Shown piece by piece: positions 15,961 to 23,689 of a DNA stretch of 46,899 nucleotides; within the stretch, counting starts at the first letter, position 1, and every line of letters starts with the position of its first letter. Source of the DNA: JAAETI01 sp964195945 (GTDB taxonomy: Bacteria > Actinomycetota > Acidimicrobiia > Spongiisociales > UBA5794); assembly GCA_964195945.1 (NCBI GenBank), contig CAXMRC010000187.1, positions 1-46,899 on the forward strand, in the 5' to 3' direction. Made by a program: the position numbers and the translations under genes. The notes beneath the pieces were generated by a model. That model ran no database searches, was not told the DNA's origin, and worked only from the letters and a program-made list of their open reading frames with translations.

Positions 15961-17448
15961 TTAGGGCCGGCGCTGGCGGAGACCACCCTCGGGCCGTCCG
16001 GGCCCTGGAGTGAAGATGCCGGCCGCGGCGCCGGCTAGCGCAACGAAGATCATCCAGTCCCCGACGCGGGTATACAACGTTGGCCCGGCGGTGCGGAACT
16101 GCATGTCGTCGATGATGACGCCCACTTCCAAAGTTTCCGTCATTTCGCCAACAGAGCCCTCGGCGGTGATGAAGGTGGACTTGCCTGTGATTGCCGCCAA
16201 CACCAAGTCTTGCCCAACCGCCGCAGCGTTCACCCTGGCCATTTCGATCAATTGGTCGGATGCCGCCGCATCGGGCCCGTAACTGCTTTCGTTGGTGGCG
16301 ACGACCAACAACTGGGAACCGGCGAGAGCTTCGGCGCGGATGCTGCGACTGAAAGCACCCTCAAAGGAGATGACCGACCCAAGTATCCCGTCGCGAATAG
16401 GGAACACGACGGCCTCGGTACCGGGGATCATGTCGCGAGGCACCTGGTCCAATTGCGGAATGAAACTCAGCAGGTCGCGTAGCGGGACATACTCACCAAA
16501 TGGAACCGGGTGCTGTTTGTCGTAGCGCCCAACCTCGGTCCCGATTGGCGAGTAGACAATGTTGACGTTTACAAAAGACTCCGGATCCACAACGTGGGTA
16601 CCACTGACCAGCATGTAGGCACCAAGTCGCTGCGCCTCGACCTTGAAGATCTGGTCAATCTCGGCGTTTGCGATGGGGTCATACGGAGATCCGAATGAGT
16701 TCTCCGGCCAGACGACCAGGTCGACGGTGTCGCGTTCGATAGCTCGCGAGAGATTCAGATGGCTCTCGAAAATCCTTTGATTCTCGTTCTGACAGTGAGT
16801 CTGTGGACAAGGCGAACTTCCCTGAACGATCGCCACAGTAACGACCTCGCCGTCCGCATGCGGTGGAAACAGCACACCGGCAAGCACAAGCAGCAGAACA
16901 ACGACCGCAGGATCGATGAGCAGCCGCCAATGCGCAGAGTCCTCGACGACAAGCACTATTCCCGCGGCAATACCGACCGCAAGCACCGACCACCCGCTCG
17001 GTCCGATCCACTGCACCGCACCAATAAACCCCGGGTTACCGGCAGCGGCGTAGCCGGCTGATCCCCATGGGAAACCGCCGAATGGGACATATGCCTTGAT
17101 TAGCTCCCACAGCGCCCAACCTCCGACCGCGATCAACCACCAGCGAGCGGGCGGCCACATCCGAAACGACCACACCAACAACCCGAATGCACCGGATAGG
17201 GTTGCCAGCCACAACGTGAGTGGGATCCAAGCCACCAAGCCCAGCACCGCGATCCATGACAGCATCAACCCAAAGAACACGGCTCCATAGGTGAACCCGA
17301 CAGCCATCGCACCGGCTCCCGACTCGACTCGGCGCAATCCCCACAGAAACGGGGCAGGGGCTATGAACGCAAGAAGCCCAATGTCGAAAGGCGGAAATGC
17401 CAGCCACATCAACAGGGCTCCGGCGATGGCTGCGGTGTATGGAATCAT
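15961..17448 (-). CDS. lnt: Apolipoprotein N-acyltransferase with Ser at the nucleophile position
   Basis: Membrane enzyme that adds the third acyl chain to lipoproteins, 495 residues. About seven N-terminal hydrophobic helices precede a nitrilase-like domain (about 200-460). Catalytic Glu249 (VVWPENSFG) and Lys311 (RYDKQHPVPFGEYVP) are present, but the expected Cys is Ser361 (SVISFEGAFS; the codon reads TCC). Related actinobacterial proteins may share this change, so it may not mean loss of function. I chose the ATG at 17446-17448 since the first membrane helix starts there; a longer reading would run into the divergent gene. Its substrates could include the lipoproteins encoded in this window. 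Confidence 0.85.
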   Translation of the reverse strand: MIPYTAAIAGALLMWLAFPPFDIGLLAFIAPAPFLWGLRRVESGAGAMAVGFTYGAVFFGLMLSWIAVLGLVAWIPLTLWLATLSGAFGLLVWSFRMWPPARWWLIAVGGWALWELIKAYVPFGGFPWGSAGYAAAGNPGFIGAVQWIGPSGWSVLAVGIAAGIVLVVEDSAHWRLLIDPAVVVLLLVLAGVLFPPHADGEVVTVAIVQGSSPCPQTHCQNENQRIFESHLNLSRAIERDTVDLVVWPENSFGSPYDPIANAEIDQIFKVEAQRLGAYMLVSGTHVVDPESFVNVNIVYSPIGTEVGRYDKQHPVPFGEYVPLRDLLSFIPQLDQVPRDMIPGTEAVVFPIRDGILGSVISFEGAFSRSIRAEALAGSQLLVVATNESSYGPDAAASDQLIEMARVNAAAVGQDLVLAAITGKSTFITAEGSVGEMTETLEVGVIIDDMQFRTAGPTLYTRVGDWMIFVALAGAAAGIFTPGPGRPEGGLRQRRP

Positions 17449-17530
17449 CGAATCCAGAAGAGTAGCCAAATGCGCCGCGGGCGCCGCCACCAACACTGGC
17501 TCCGTCGGCCGGTACCGTAGGCTGGCTGCC

Positions 17531-18319
17531 ATGAATGACCTCGAACTGGCAATAGCCGCCGCGGCCAGGGGCGCCGCAATCGTCCGTAATGGCTTCGGAG
17601 CGCACAAAGTCGTAGAGCAGAAGGGTCGACTCGACCCGGTCACTGAGGTTGATCGTGCTTCCGAGAGGGCGATCGTAGACCTCATCACCAAGCATCGGCC
17701 CGAGGACGGGTTGCTTGGTGAGGAGGGCAGCACGCGCCAATCAACCGGGAGGCGCTGGATCATCGATCCGCTCGACGGCACGGTCAACTTCGTGCACGGG
17801 ATACCGCACATTGGTGTGTCGATCGCTCTGTATGACGGAGACATGCCGCTGGTAGGAGTGATCCACGATCCGATCCGTGGTGATGTATTCGCTGCAGAGA
17901 AGGGCAAAGGCGCCACCCACAATGGCGAGACAATGCAAGTTTCAACCACCACGGAATTGCACCGTTCGGTGGTGGTTACCGGCTTCCCATACGATCACGA
18001 TGAGAACGCTGCGGCTTACGGGCGCGCCGTGACCGCGGTCCTGGCGGAGGTCAACGGCCTGCGCCGCCTCGGTTCGGCGGCGTTGGACTTTGCGTGGCTG
18101 GCGGCAGGAAGGTTCGACGGATTCTGGGAATACTCACTCGGCCCCTGGGATATGGCAGCCGGGGCGCTTCTCGTCACAGAGGCGGGTGGGATCATCACCG
18201 AAGCAACCGGCGGGCCGTTTACACCGAGAATCCGCCACTTCGTGGCCGCCACCCCGCATCTTCATGAGAAGCTTCGCGTGGTGGTCGAACCCGTCCTTCC
18301 CCGACACGTTCTCGAGTAG
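17531..18319 (+). CDS. Inositol monophosphatase family protein
   Basis: Mg-dependent phosphatase of the IMPase/SuhB/CysQ fold, 262 residues. Metal-site motifs are complete: DPVTEVDRASE, GEEGS (63-67), IIDPLDGTVNFVHG (77-90; D79, D82) and GPWDMAAGALLVTEAGG near the C-terminus. Substrate could be inositol phosphate, histidinol phosphate or PAP; the motif VNFVHGIP is the common SuhB-like form. ATG 17531 fits the family N-terminus, with a -10-like TAGGCT 7 nt upstream. It is divergent from lnt and 18 nt before the amidohydrolase. Confidence 0.88.
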   Translation: MNDLELAIAAAARGAAIVRNGFGAHKVVEQKGRLDPVTEVDRASERAIVDLITKHRPEDGLLGEEGSTRQSTGRRWIIDPLDGTVNFVHGIPHIGVSIALYDGDMPLVGVIHDPIRGDVFAAEKGKGATHNGETMQVSTTTELHRSVVVTGFPYDHDENAAAYGRAVTAVLAEVNGLRRLGSAALDFAWLAAGRFDGFWEYSLGPWDMAAGALLVTEAGGIITEATGGPFTPRIRHFVAATPHLHEKLRVVVEPVLPRHVLE

Positions 18320-18337
18320 CGGTGCGATGATGGCCGC

Positions 18338-19906
18338 ATGACAACACATCTGTTCTCAGCAGCAACGTTGCGGACCGCGCAGGGAATCCTGGGCGACGCG
18401 ATCCTTGTCGAACACGGCCGGGTGGTGGCGATTGGCGGGCGCGCTGCTCTCAGCGGCACCACCGCCGAGACTCACTATCCCGACGCCGTATTGCTGCCAG
18501 GTCTGCGCGATGCCCATCTCCATCCTGTGGCCTACGCCGCCGCTCTCCGCGGAACAACTCTCGCCACCGCGACCAGTTTTGACGAGATCAACGCTCGTCT
18601 TCGTGCAACAGCTGCCCTTGCCGCGGCACCCACTCCGGTGCTCGGCATGAGATTGAATGAAGAGAACCTGGCTGAACGACGTTTTCCGGACCGACATGTT
18701 CTTGACCGAAGCGTTTCAGACCGACCGGTTCTTGCCCACCGCTATTGCGGTCACGTGGCCATCGCCAATAGTGCTGCGCTGGCTGTGGCCGGCGTCGACG
18801 CGGCGACGCCGGATCCGGAGGGAGGCGTGATCGATAGGGACCCCGACGGCGCACCGACCGGTGTCCTCCGTGAAACGGCGATTGAGTTGGTGGCCGAAAG
18901 GCTCGGCGGCGACAACCGGGTTAGCGTCGATGAATTGCTTGGGGCGTTGCATCGCCTGGCGGCAGTCGGTCTCACTTCGGTAGGGGCAATACTGCGACCT
19001 GGTGCGGGAGCATGGGCCAGCCTTGGCAACGAGGTGAACATTGCCATCGCCGCTGCGGACCGTATGCCGATCAAGGTTGGTGCCTACGTCATTGAGGAAA
19101 GTCCGCACTCTGTAGCCGGCACCAAAGCTCGGATCGATGCTGCCCCCGGCAGGCTGCGCTGGCTGGGTATCAAGCGGTTCGGCGACGGCAGCTTCGGAGG
19201 CCACACCGCGGCGATGCACGAACCGTTCGTCGATGTCGATACCACTGGAACGATGCGGCTGACCGCTATCGACAAAAGCATCACCGAGGCGAGCCTTGCG
19301 CTGGGGGGAGGTGCCGCCATCCACGCTATTGGCGATTCTGCCTGTGGAGCCGTGATCGACATGTTCGAACAGCTCATTGGCGACGGCGCCGACCCGACGA
19401 AGCTCCGAATCGAGCACGCCTCGGTGCTCAACGTCGGCGATATCGCAAGACTTGGCGCCTCTGGCGCTATCGCCGTAGTCCAGCCGCCGTTTATGGGCTC
19501 GGAATCTGATTGGCTTGGCAATCGTCTTGGTGCCGATCGGATCGAGCGTACGTATGCGTTTGCCGCGCTGGAGGGGGCCGGCGTAGTCCTAGCGGGAAGC
19601 TCTGACTCTCCGGTGGAGGCTCCCGATCCCTGGGCCGGTATGGCTCTTGCACAGGACCGCGCCGGAATGGCCCCGAGTCAGTCGATAAGTGCAGAGCGAG
19701 CCCTGGCTATGTACACGTCGGGGGCAGCTTTTGCCCTCGAGGAACCGGAGCCACTCGCCGTTGGCAGCCCTGCCGACTTCATCGTCGTCGATCGCGATCC
19801 AGTTCTGGTCACTCCCGATGAGCTGCGCCAAACCGATGTACTTGCGACCTACGTAGACGGGGACAAGGTTGAGGTCGACAAGACACAGCCACTGTGGCTG
19901 GACTAG
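18338..19906 (+). CDS. YtcJ-like amidohydrolase (amidohydrolase family 3)
   Basis: Metal-dependent hydrolase of 522 residues. LPGLRDAHLHPVAYA supplies the HxH metal site near the N-terminus; AIHAIGDSACGAVID and IEHASVLN carry further metal His residues, and GSSDSPVEAPDPWAG gives the catalytic Asp region. The C-terminal beta-sandwich VGSPADFIVVDRDPV is typical of the superfamily. Substrate is unknown (amide, formamide or N-substituted compounds). The 3' end overlaps the convergent zinc-ribbon gene by 4 nt. Confidence 0.85.
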   Translation: MTTHLFSAATLRTAQGILGDAILVEHGRVVAIGGRAALSGTTAETHYPDAVLLPGLRDAHLHPVAYAAALRGTTLATATSFDEINARLRATAALAAAPTPVLGMRLNEENLAERRFPDRHVLDRSVSDRPVLAHRYCGHVAIANSAALAVAGVDAATPDPEGGVIDRDPDGAPTGVLRETAIELVAERLGGDNRVSVDELLGALHRLAAVGLTSVGAILRPGAGAWASLGNEVNIAIAAADRMPIKVGAYVIEESPHSVAGTKARIDAAPGRLRWLGIKRFGDGSFGGHTAAMHEPFVDVDTTGTMRLTAIDKSITEASLALGGGAAIHAIGDSACGAVIDMFEQLIGDGADPTKLRIEHASVLNVGDIARLGASGAIAVVQPPFMGSESDWLGNRLGADRIERTYAFAALEGAGVVLAGSSDSPVEAPDPWAGMALAQDRAGMAPSQSISAERALAMYTSGAAFALEEPEPLAVGSPADFIVVDRDPVLVTPDELRQTDVLATYVDGDKVEVDKTQPLWLD

Positions 19907-20100
19907 GAAGCACCCGCCGCGATTGCGGTGGCGCATGCGGAGCACCAAAATCCGCCGGCGGCGAACCGGGCATCAGCATCCACGGGGTGGTGGCAGAAGC
20001 CACACCGCTGGACAACGAAGTCGTCGGCAATCGTAAGAAATGGGCCGTCGCCGCGGAATAAGTCCCGAACTAGGACGGCCCTGCTGGTCCCGTTCTTCAT
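19903..20100 (-). CDS. Small zinc-ribbon protein
   Basis: A 65-residue protein with two CxxC knuckles (QRCGFCHHP and FWCSACATA) spaced by about 17 residues, a standard zinc-ribbon layout. Nothing else is recognisable. No Shine-Dalgarno is visible before the ATG, so the true start could be further in. It follows the selW gene by 59 nt on the same strand and may be the last gene of the zur-znuC-selW operon. A small zinc protein under Zur would make sense, but that is inference. Confidence 0.55.
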   Translation of the reverse strand: MKNGTSRAVLVRDLFRGDGPFLTIADDFVVQRCGFCHHPVDADARFAAGGFWCSACATAIAAGAS

Positions 20101-20159
20101 AAGGGGAGGGAGATTAGCGGCCCGTTCGCTGATACCTGGATTCGGCCAAGCGGCCGGAT

Positions 20160-20396
20160 CTATTTGAATAGCTCTTTGATGGCGGGGCCGACTTCGGCGT
20201 AGTCAGTATGGCGACCAGTCTCTTTCTTGGAATAGACCAGTTCATCACCGACGACAACCTCGAAGACACCCCCGCTGGATGGGATCAAGGTGAAGTCTTC
20301 GATTCTGTCTTCAAACTCTTGGAGGATCTTGCTTGCCATGCTCACGGCACGGTCTCGATACCCTCAAACCGCGCAATACTCGATGCTTAGTTTCAT
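20160..20396 (-). CDS. selW: Selenoprotein W-type redox protein (in-frame TGA read as Sec)
   Basis: Reading from ATG 20394-20396, codon 11 is TGA (20364-20366) and the frame then stays open to TAG at 20160. With Sec at 11 the protein has 78 residues and begins MKLSIEYCAVUGYRDRA, giving the CxxU motif that defines SelW, where Cys homologues have CxxC. The rest (LIPSSGGVFEVVVGDELVYS, then KKETGR) is the standard Rdx/SelW fold, a thioredoxin-like oxidoreductase. Without readthrough the only start is GTG 20343-20345, which removes the first strand and the active site. A SECIS-like stem-loop follows the TGA. The gene starts 9 nt after znuC, with no Shine-Dalgarno, so coupling is likely. A pseudogene is the alternative but would not explain the exact U position. 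Confidence 0.85.
20334..20366 (-). promoter_or_regulatory. Predicted bacterial SECIS element
   Basis: Going downstream from the TGA (20366-20364), 18 nt lead to an apical loop GTGAGCAT (20345-20338) closed by TGCC/GGCA (20349-20346 with 20337-20334). The rules known for bacterial SECIS elements are a short apical stem, a loop of about 3-14 nt with G among its first two bases, and a UGA-to-loop distance of about 16-37 nt. All are met. The stem is short, so the fold alone is weak evidence; its place after a CxxU codon gives it weight. Confidence 0.6.
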
Positions 20397-20405
20397 GGGG
20401 TAAGA

Positions 20406-21251
20406 CTAGAGGACATCGTCATGGTGCACGTCGCTCGGCATCGGGTCGGTGTGGATGACACGCTCGAGGTGTACATGACGCGATTGCACCGGGGCGTGGG
20501 CTGGGTCATCGATAAAGATGTTTCCCGCATCTACGTGCAGTAGTGATGGTCCGTAGGCTGCAGCCAGATTGTCGGCGGTGAGCACCTCTTCCGGTGGACC
20601 GGACGCGATGACTCGCCCCGCTACAAGAACGACGTGATCTGAGACACGCGCTTCGGATAGGTCGTGGGTTGTCATGATGACGGTGCAGCCGCGGGAACGT
20701 TCGTCGTGGATGACAGTGTCGATGGCTTGTGCTGTCGGTAGATCTATGCCGGTGAGCGGCTCGTCGAGCATCAAGATGTCGTGGTCCTGAGCTAGCCCTT
20801 GTGCGACGAAGACTCGTTGACGTTGCCCTCCGGATAGCTCGTGAAGGTGTTTGCTGCTGATTGAGTCGATCGCAGTGCGCTGCATGGCATCGGCGATGGC
20901 GTCACGGTCGGCCGCCCCGCACCTCTTGTAGAAGCCAAGACCTGCATAGCGGGCCATGGCGACGACCTCACGAACGGTGATCGGGAGCGCATCGTTCACC
21001 TTGGTGGTTTGGAGCACGTACGCGATCCGATGAGTTCCATTGTTGCGCGCCGGGACTACCAGCTTCCCTCCAAGAGGTTCACTAAGACCTGCGATTGCGT
21101 TGAGCAGAGTCGATTTGCCGGACCCGTTGGGGCCGATCACGGTGGTGACACGGCCGCGCGGGATGGTGAACGTGCTGGAGTCAACGGCGATCACAGTGCC
21201 ATACCCAAGGACGAGTTCTTCGCCGCGGACCGCATCATGGGCTACCGGCAT
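20406..21251 (-). CDS. znuC: Zinc ABC transporter, ATP-binding protein (ZnuC-like)
   Basis: ATPase of a cluster 9 metal importer, about 281 residues. Walker A GPNGSGKST, signature LSGGQRQR, Walker B ILMLDEPLTG and switch His (MTTHDLSEA) are all present. The C-terminal tail is rich in His and Asp (HVHLERVIHTDP and then DVHHDDVL), which could sense or store metal; such tails occur in several zinc proteins. I prefer ATG 21251, which has GGAAGG at a usual distance, over GTG 21260. It overlaps the zur gene by 10 nt. Its partner permease and binding protein are on the other strand. Confidence 0.88.
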   Translation of the reverse strand: MPVAHDAVRGEELVLGYGTVIAVDSSTFTIPRGRVTTVIGPNGSGKSTLLNAIAGLSEPLGGKLVVPARNNGTHRIAYVLQTTKVNDALPITVREVVAMARYAGLGFYKRCGAADRDAIADAMQRTAIDSISSKHLHELSGGQRQRVFVAQGLAQDHDILMLDEPLTGIDLPTAQAIDTVIHDERSRGCTVIMTTHDLSEARVSDHVVLVAGRVIASGPPEEVLTADNLAAAYGPSLLHVDAGNIFIDDPAHAPVQSRHVHLERVIHTDPMPSDVHHDDVL

Positions 21252-21685
21252 CGGGAACACCTTCCCTCGATCTCAAGCACGTGGCCCGAGGGATCGAACG
21301 AGGCCATCTCTGCGATCTCGTCAACAAGGCGTCGTACCTCGTCCTCATAGGGTTGTGGAACATCGATGTCGTCGACTGTGCCGCATTCGACACAGACGAG
21401 ATGATGGTGATGGCCGGTCAGCCATTCAGCCAATTCGAAGCGGGTGACGGCGTGGGGTCCGTAGTGAGGCATGACAACCCCGGCCTCTTCTAGCACCGAC
21501 AGGGTCCGGTAGAGGGAGGACAGAGGGAGATCGCTTCCGATCTGTTGGTGCAATTCGGCAGCCGACATTGGCCCTTCGGCCATGTTGAGAGCGGCGACGA
21601 CGACACGGCGTCCCCTGGTGTATCTCACGTCTCGATCACGGAGCCGTGTCTCAACCTCACGGTCGAGGCTCTGGATTGGCATCAT
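21242..21685 (-). CDS. zur: Fur-family zinc uptake regulator (Zur-like)
   Basis: Metal-dependent repressor, 147 residues. The N-terminal winged helix includes LPLSSLYRTLSVLEEAG; the hinge and metal region GHHHHLVCVECGTVDD holds a His cluster plus CxxC, and a second CxxC (CSRC) ends the protein, giving the structural zinc site of Fur proteins. Zur rather than Fur is inferred because the gene heads an operon with znuC and faces znuA across a Fur-type box. Start ATG 21685 (an adjacent second ATG is possible). Confidence 0.87.
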   Translation of the reverse strand: MMPIQSLDREVETRLRDRDVRYTRGRRVVVAALNMAEGPMSAAELHQQIGSDLPLSSLYRTLSVLEEAGVVMPHYGPHAVTRFELAEWLTGHHHHLVCVECGTVDDIDVPQPYEDEVRRLVDEIAEMASFDPSGHVLEIEGRCSRCR

Positions 21686-21694
21686 GGCACTTTC

Positions 21695-21709
21695 TGATTA
21701 TGATTCTCA
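21695..21709. promoter_or_regulatory. Fur/Zur-type operator between zur and znuA
   Basis: TGATTATGATTCTCA matches the 7-1-7 Fur-family consensus TGATAAT-N-ATTATCA at 6 of 7 positions on each side. It sits 9 bp before the zur start, in an AT-rich stretch (21690-21740) that also must hold the promoters for both divergent transcripts. A weaker related site may exist at about 21724-21740. Zur binding is inferred. Confidence 0.65.
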
Positions 21710-21760
21710 GTATATAAAGATACTAGTTCTCATTCTAAGTGACAAGATCGGAATCCAGCG

Positions 21761-22708
21761 GTGACCTACCACCCCATTCGCTATCCCCTCCGGATGGCAA
21801 TCGCCGTCCTCTCGATAGCGCTAGTTACAGCAGCATGCGGGGATTCTGGCGCCAACGAATCTGCATCCACGCTGACCGTGGTTGCCACCACCACCATCTT
21901 GGGCGACATTGTGGAAAACATCGTTGGCGACAACGGCACGGTCGAAGTTCTCCTCCCGGTTGGGGCCGACCCGCACGACTACCAGGCTTCGTCGCAACAG
22001 ATAGCGTTGATTCAAAAAGCAGATCTGGTCATCGCCAACGGCCTGTTTCTAGAAGAAGGTCTGCTTGACATGCTGGCGACCGCAGCTGCTGATGGGGCCA
22101 ACGTCCTCGAGATCGGCGAACTCTTGAATCCGATCCCATTTGGTTTCAACATCGGAGAAGAGTCCGCAGACGGCCCCGCAAGCGACGACCCCCACATCTG
22201 GCTCGACCCGCAGCGGATGGCAGACGCCAGTCTCATCATCGCCCGCGAACTAGAGGCAATCGACGCCAGTGTCGACTGGGCGACCAGTGCCGATAGCTAC
22301 GCACTAGAGCTAATGGCGACCGACGCGGAGATCTCCGAGATCCTAAGTGTCGTTCCTGAGAGTGATCGTCGGTTGGTCGCAAACCATGGGGTTCTTGGCT
22401 ACTTCGCGGAACGATACGGCTTCGCGGTGATCGGAACTGTCATCCCCGGCGGTTCCACCATGGGCGATCCGAGCTCCGCCGAGCTCGCCGAACTCGTCGA
22501 CTTGATCGAGACCGAGAACGTGTCAGCCATTTTTACGGAAACCAGTGAACCCGCCGCTCTTGCCGACGCCGTGGCCGCAGAAGTCGGTAACGACGTGAAA
22601 GTCGTGGACCTATACACCGGTTCCCTTGGCGAGCCTGGATCGGGTGCGGAGACCCTGATCGGCCTGCTCCTCACCAATGCACGTTTGATCGCGGAGGCCT
22701 TGTCATGA
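21761..22708 (+). CDS. znuA: Zinc ABC transporter, substrate-binding lipoprotein (ZnuA-like)
   Basis: Cluster 9 metal-binding protein, 315 residues, exported as a lipoprotein (lipobox VTAAC, Cys26). Metal ligands are readable: His in VGADPHDYQ, His in DDPHIWLDP and a third His in VANHGVLGYFAERYG. A His at the third site rather than Glu is the pattern of zinc binders, while manganese binders usually have Glu. The His-rich loop of Gram-negative ZnuA is missing. Start is GTG 21761. It is divergent from zur across the operator. Confidence 0.88.
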   Translation: MTYHPIRYPLRMAIAVLSIALVTAACGDSGANESASTLTVVATTTILGDIVENIVGDNGTVEVLLPVGADPHDYQASSQQIALIQKADLVIANGLFLEEGLLDMLATAAADGANVLEIGELLNPIPFGFNIGEESADGPASDDPHIWLDPQRMADASLIIARELEAIDASVDWATSADSYALELMATDAEISEILSVVPESDRRLVANHGVLGYFAERYGFAVIGTVIPGGSTMGDPSSAELAELVDLIETENVSAIFTETSEPAALADAVAAEVGNDVKVVDLYTGSLGEPGSGAETLIGLLLTNARLIAEALS

Positions 22709-22769
22709 AGGAACAACACTTCGATATCACATCGAATCCAGGGACTCCCGAGCTAGCGTCTGGATTGTC

Positions 22770-23621
22770 ATGGACTGGTTGACGGCACCTTTCGAGTTTG
22801 CATTCCAGCAGCGGGCCCTGGTTGGCGGTTCGTTGACCGCGATCGCGCTTGCCATCGTCGGAACCTGGGTAGTCATCCGCGGCATGACTTTCCTGGGTGA
22901 CGCCCTCGTCCACGGCGTCATTCCGGGAATAGCACTGGCGATCTTGATGGACTTCAACGTTCTCATCGGTGCCCTCCTGGCGGCGGCCGTGATGCTGATG
23001 GGCATCAACCTTGTGCACCGCCAGACGACTTTCTCCGAGGACACCGGCATTGGACTCCTGTTTGTCGGGATGCTCGGTCTTGGGGTGATCTTGATATCGA
23101 GAACCGCTTCCTACACGGGCAGTCTGAATGGGATCCTGTTCGGAGACGCGCTCGGGGTTACCAGCGGGGACGTCTGGCTCCTCGCGGTGGTTGCCGGCAC
23201 CGTCTTGTTGCTAACCGCCTTGCTATATCGGCCGTTTCTGGTGTTGTCGTTCAACGACCACAAAGCACAATTGCTCGGACTTCGGCCTCGTCTTGCCCAC
23301 ACAGCCATGCTGGCGTTGATCATGGTGACGATCGTCGGGTCGTTTCAGACGGTCGGAACGCTGCTGGTGTTTGGCATGCTCGTCGGACCGCCGGCAACCG
23401 CAGCGCTCCTGGTACGTCGCGTGCCGGCAATGATGGCCACTGCCGCCCTCATCGGGGTCCTCTCGGTTGTCACCGGACTGGTAATCAGTTTCCACGCCAA
23501 CACCTCTGGCTCAGCGACCATGGCAGTGGTCCCAATCGTCTTGTTCTTCGTCGTTCTGACAGTTCGCTCGGTCGCAAGCCGGGTCCATAGTGGCCCACCC
23601 GCAACCGCCACCATCGGCTAG
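22770..23621 (+). CDS. znuB: Zinc ABC transporter, permease (ZnuB-like)
   Basis: Membrane subunit of the metal importer, 283 residues, with eight or so hydrophobic helices. Family landmarks are VIRGMTFLGDALVHGVIPG near the N-terminus and SFQTVGTLLVFGMLVGPPA in the C-terminal half. A 61-nt gap separates it from znuA, with no strong terminator, so both should be on one transcript. It must work with the ATPase made from the opposite strand. Confidence 0.9.
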   Translation: MDWLTAPFEFAFQQRALVGGSLTAIALAIVGTWVVIRGMTFLGDALVHGVIPGIALAILMDFNVLIGALLAAAVMLMGINLVHRQTTFSEDTGIGLLFVGMLGLGVILISRTASYTGSLNGILFGDALGVTSGDVWLLAVVAGTVLLLTALLYRPFLVLSFNDHKAQLLGLRPRLAHTAMLALIMVTIVGSFQTVGTLLVFGMLVGPPATAALLVRRVPAMMATAALIGVLSVVTGLVISFHANTSGSATMAVVPIVLFFVVLTVRSVASRVHSGPPATATIG

Positions 23622-23689
23622 CGCGCACCGGGCGGAGCGATCACGTCGCCGTCACACCGTCACCACGCTGAGAGGCACCACAACCACGC

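Noticed and set aside
20160..20345. Short 61-residue version of the SelW-like protein from GTG
   Set aside because: It lacks the first beta-strand and the redox motif of the fold; the longer reading through TGA restores both with the right residues.
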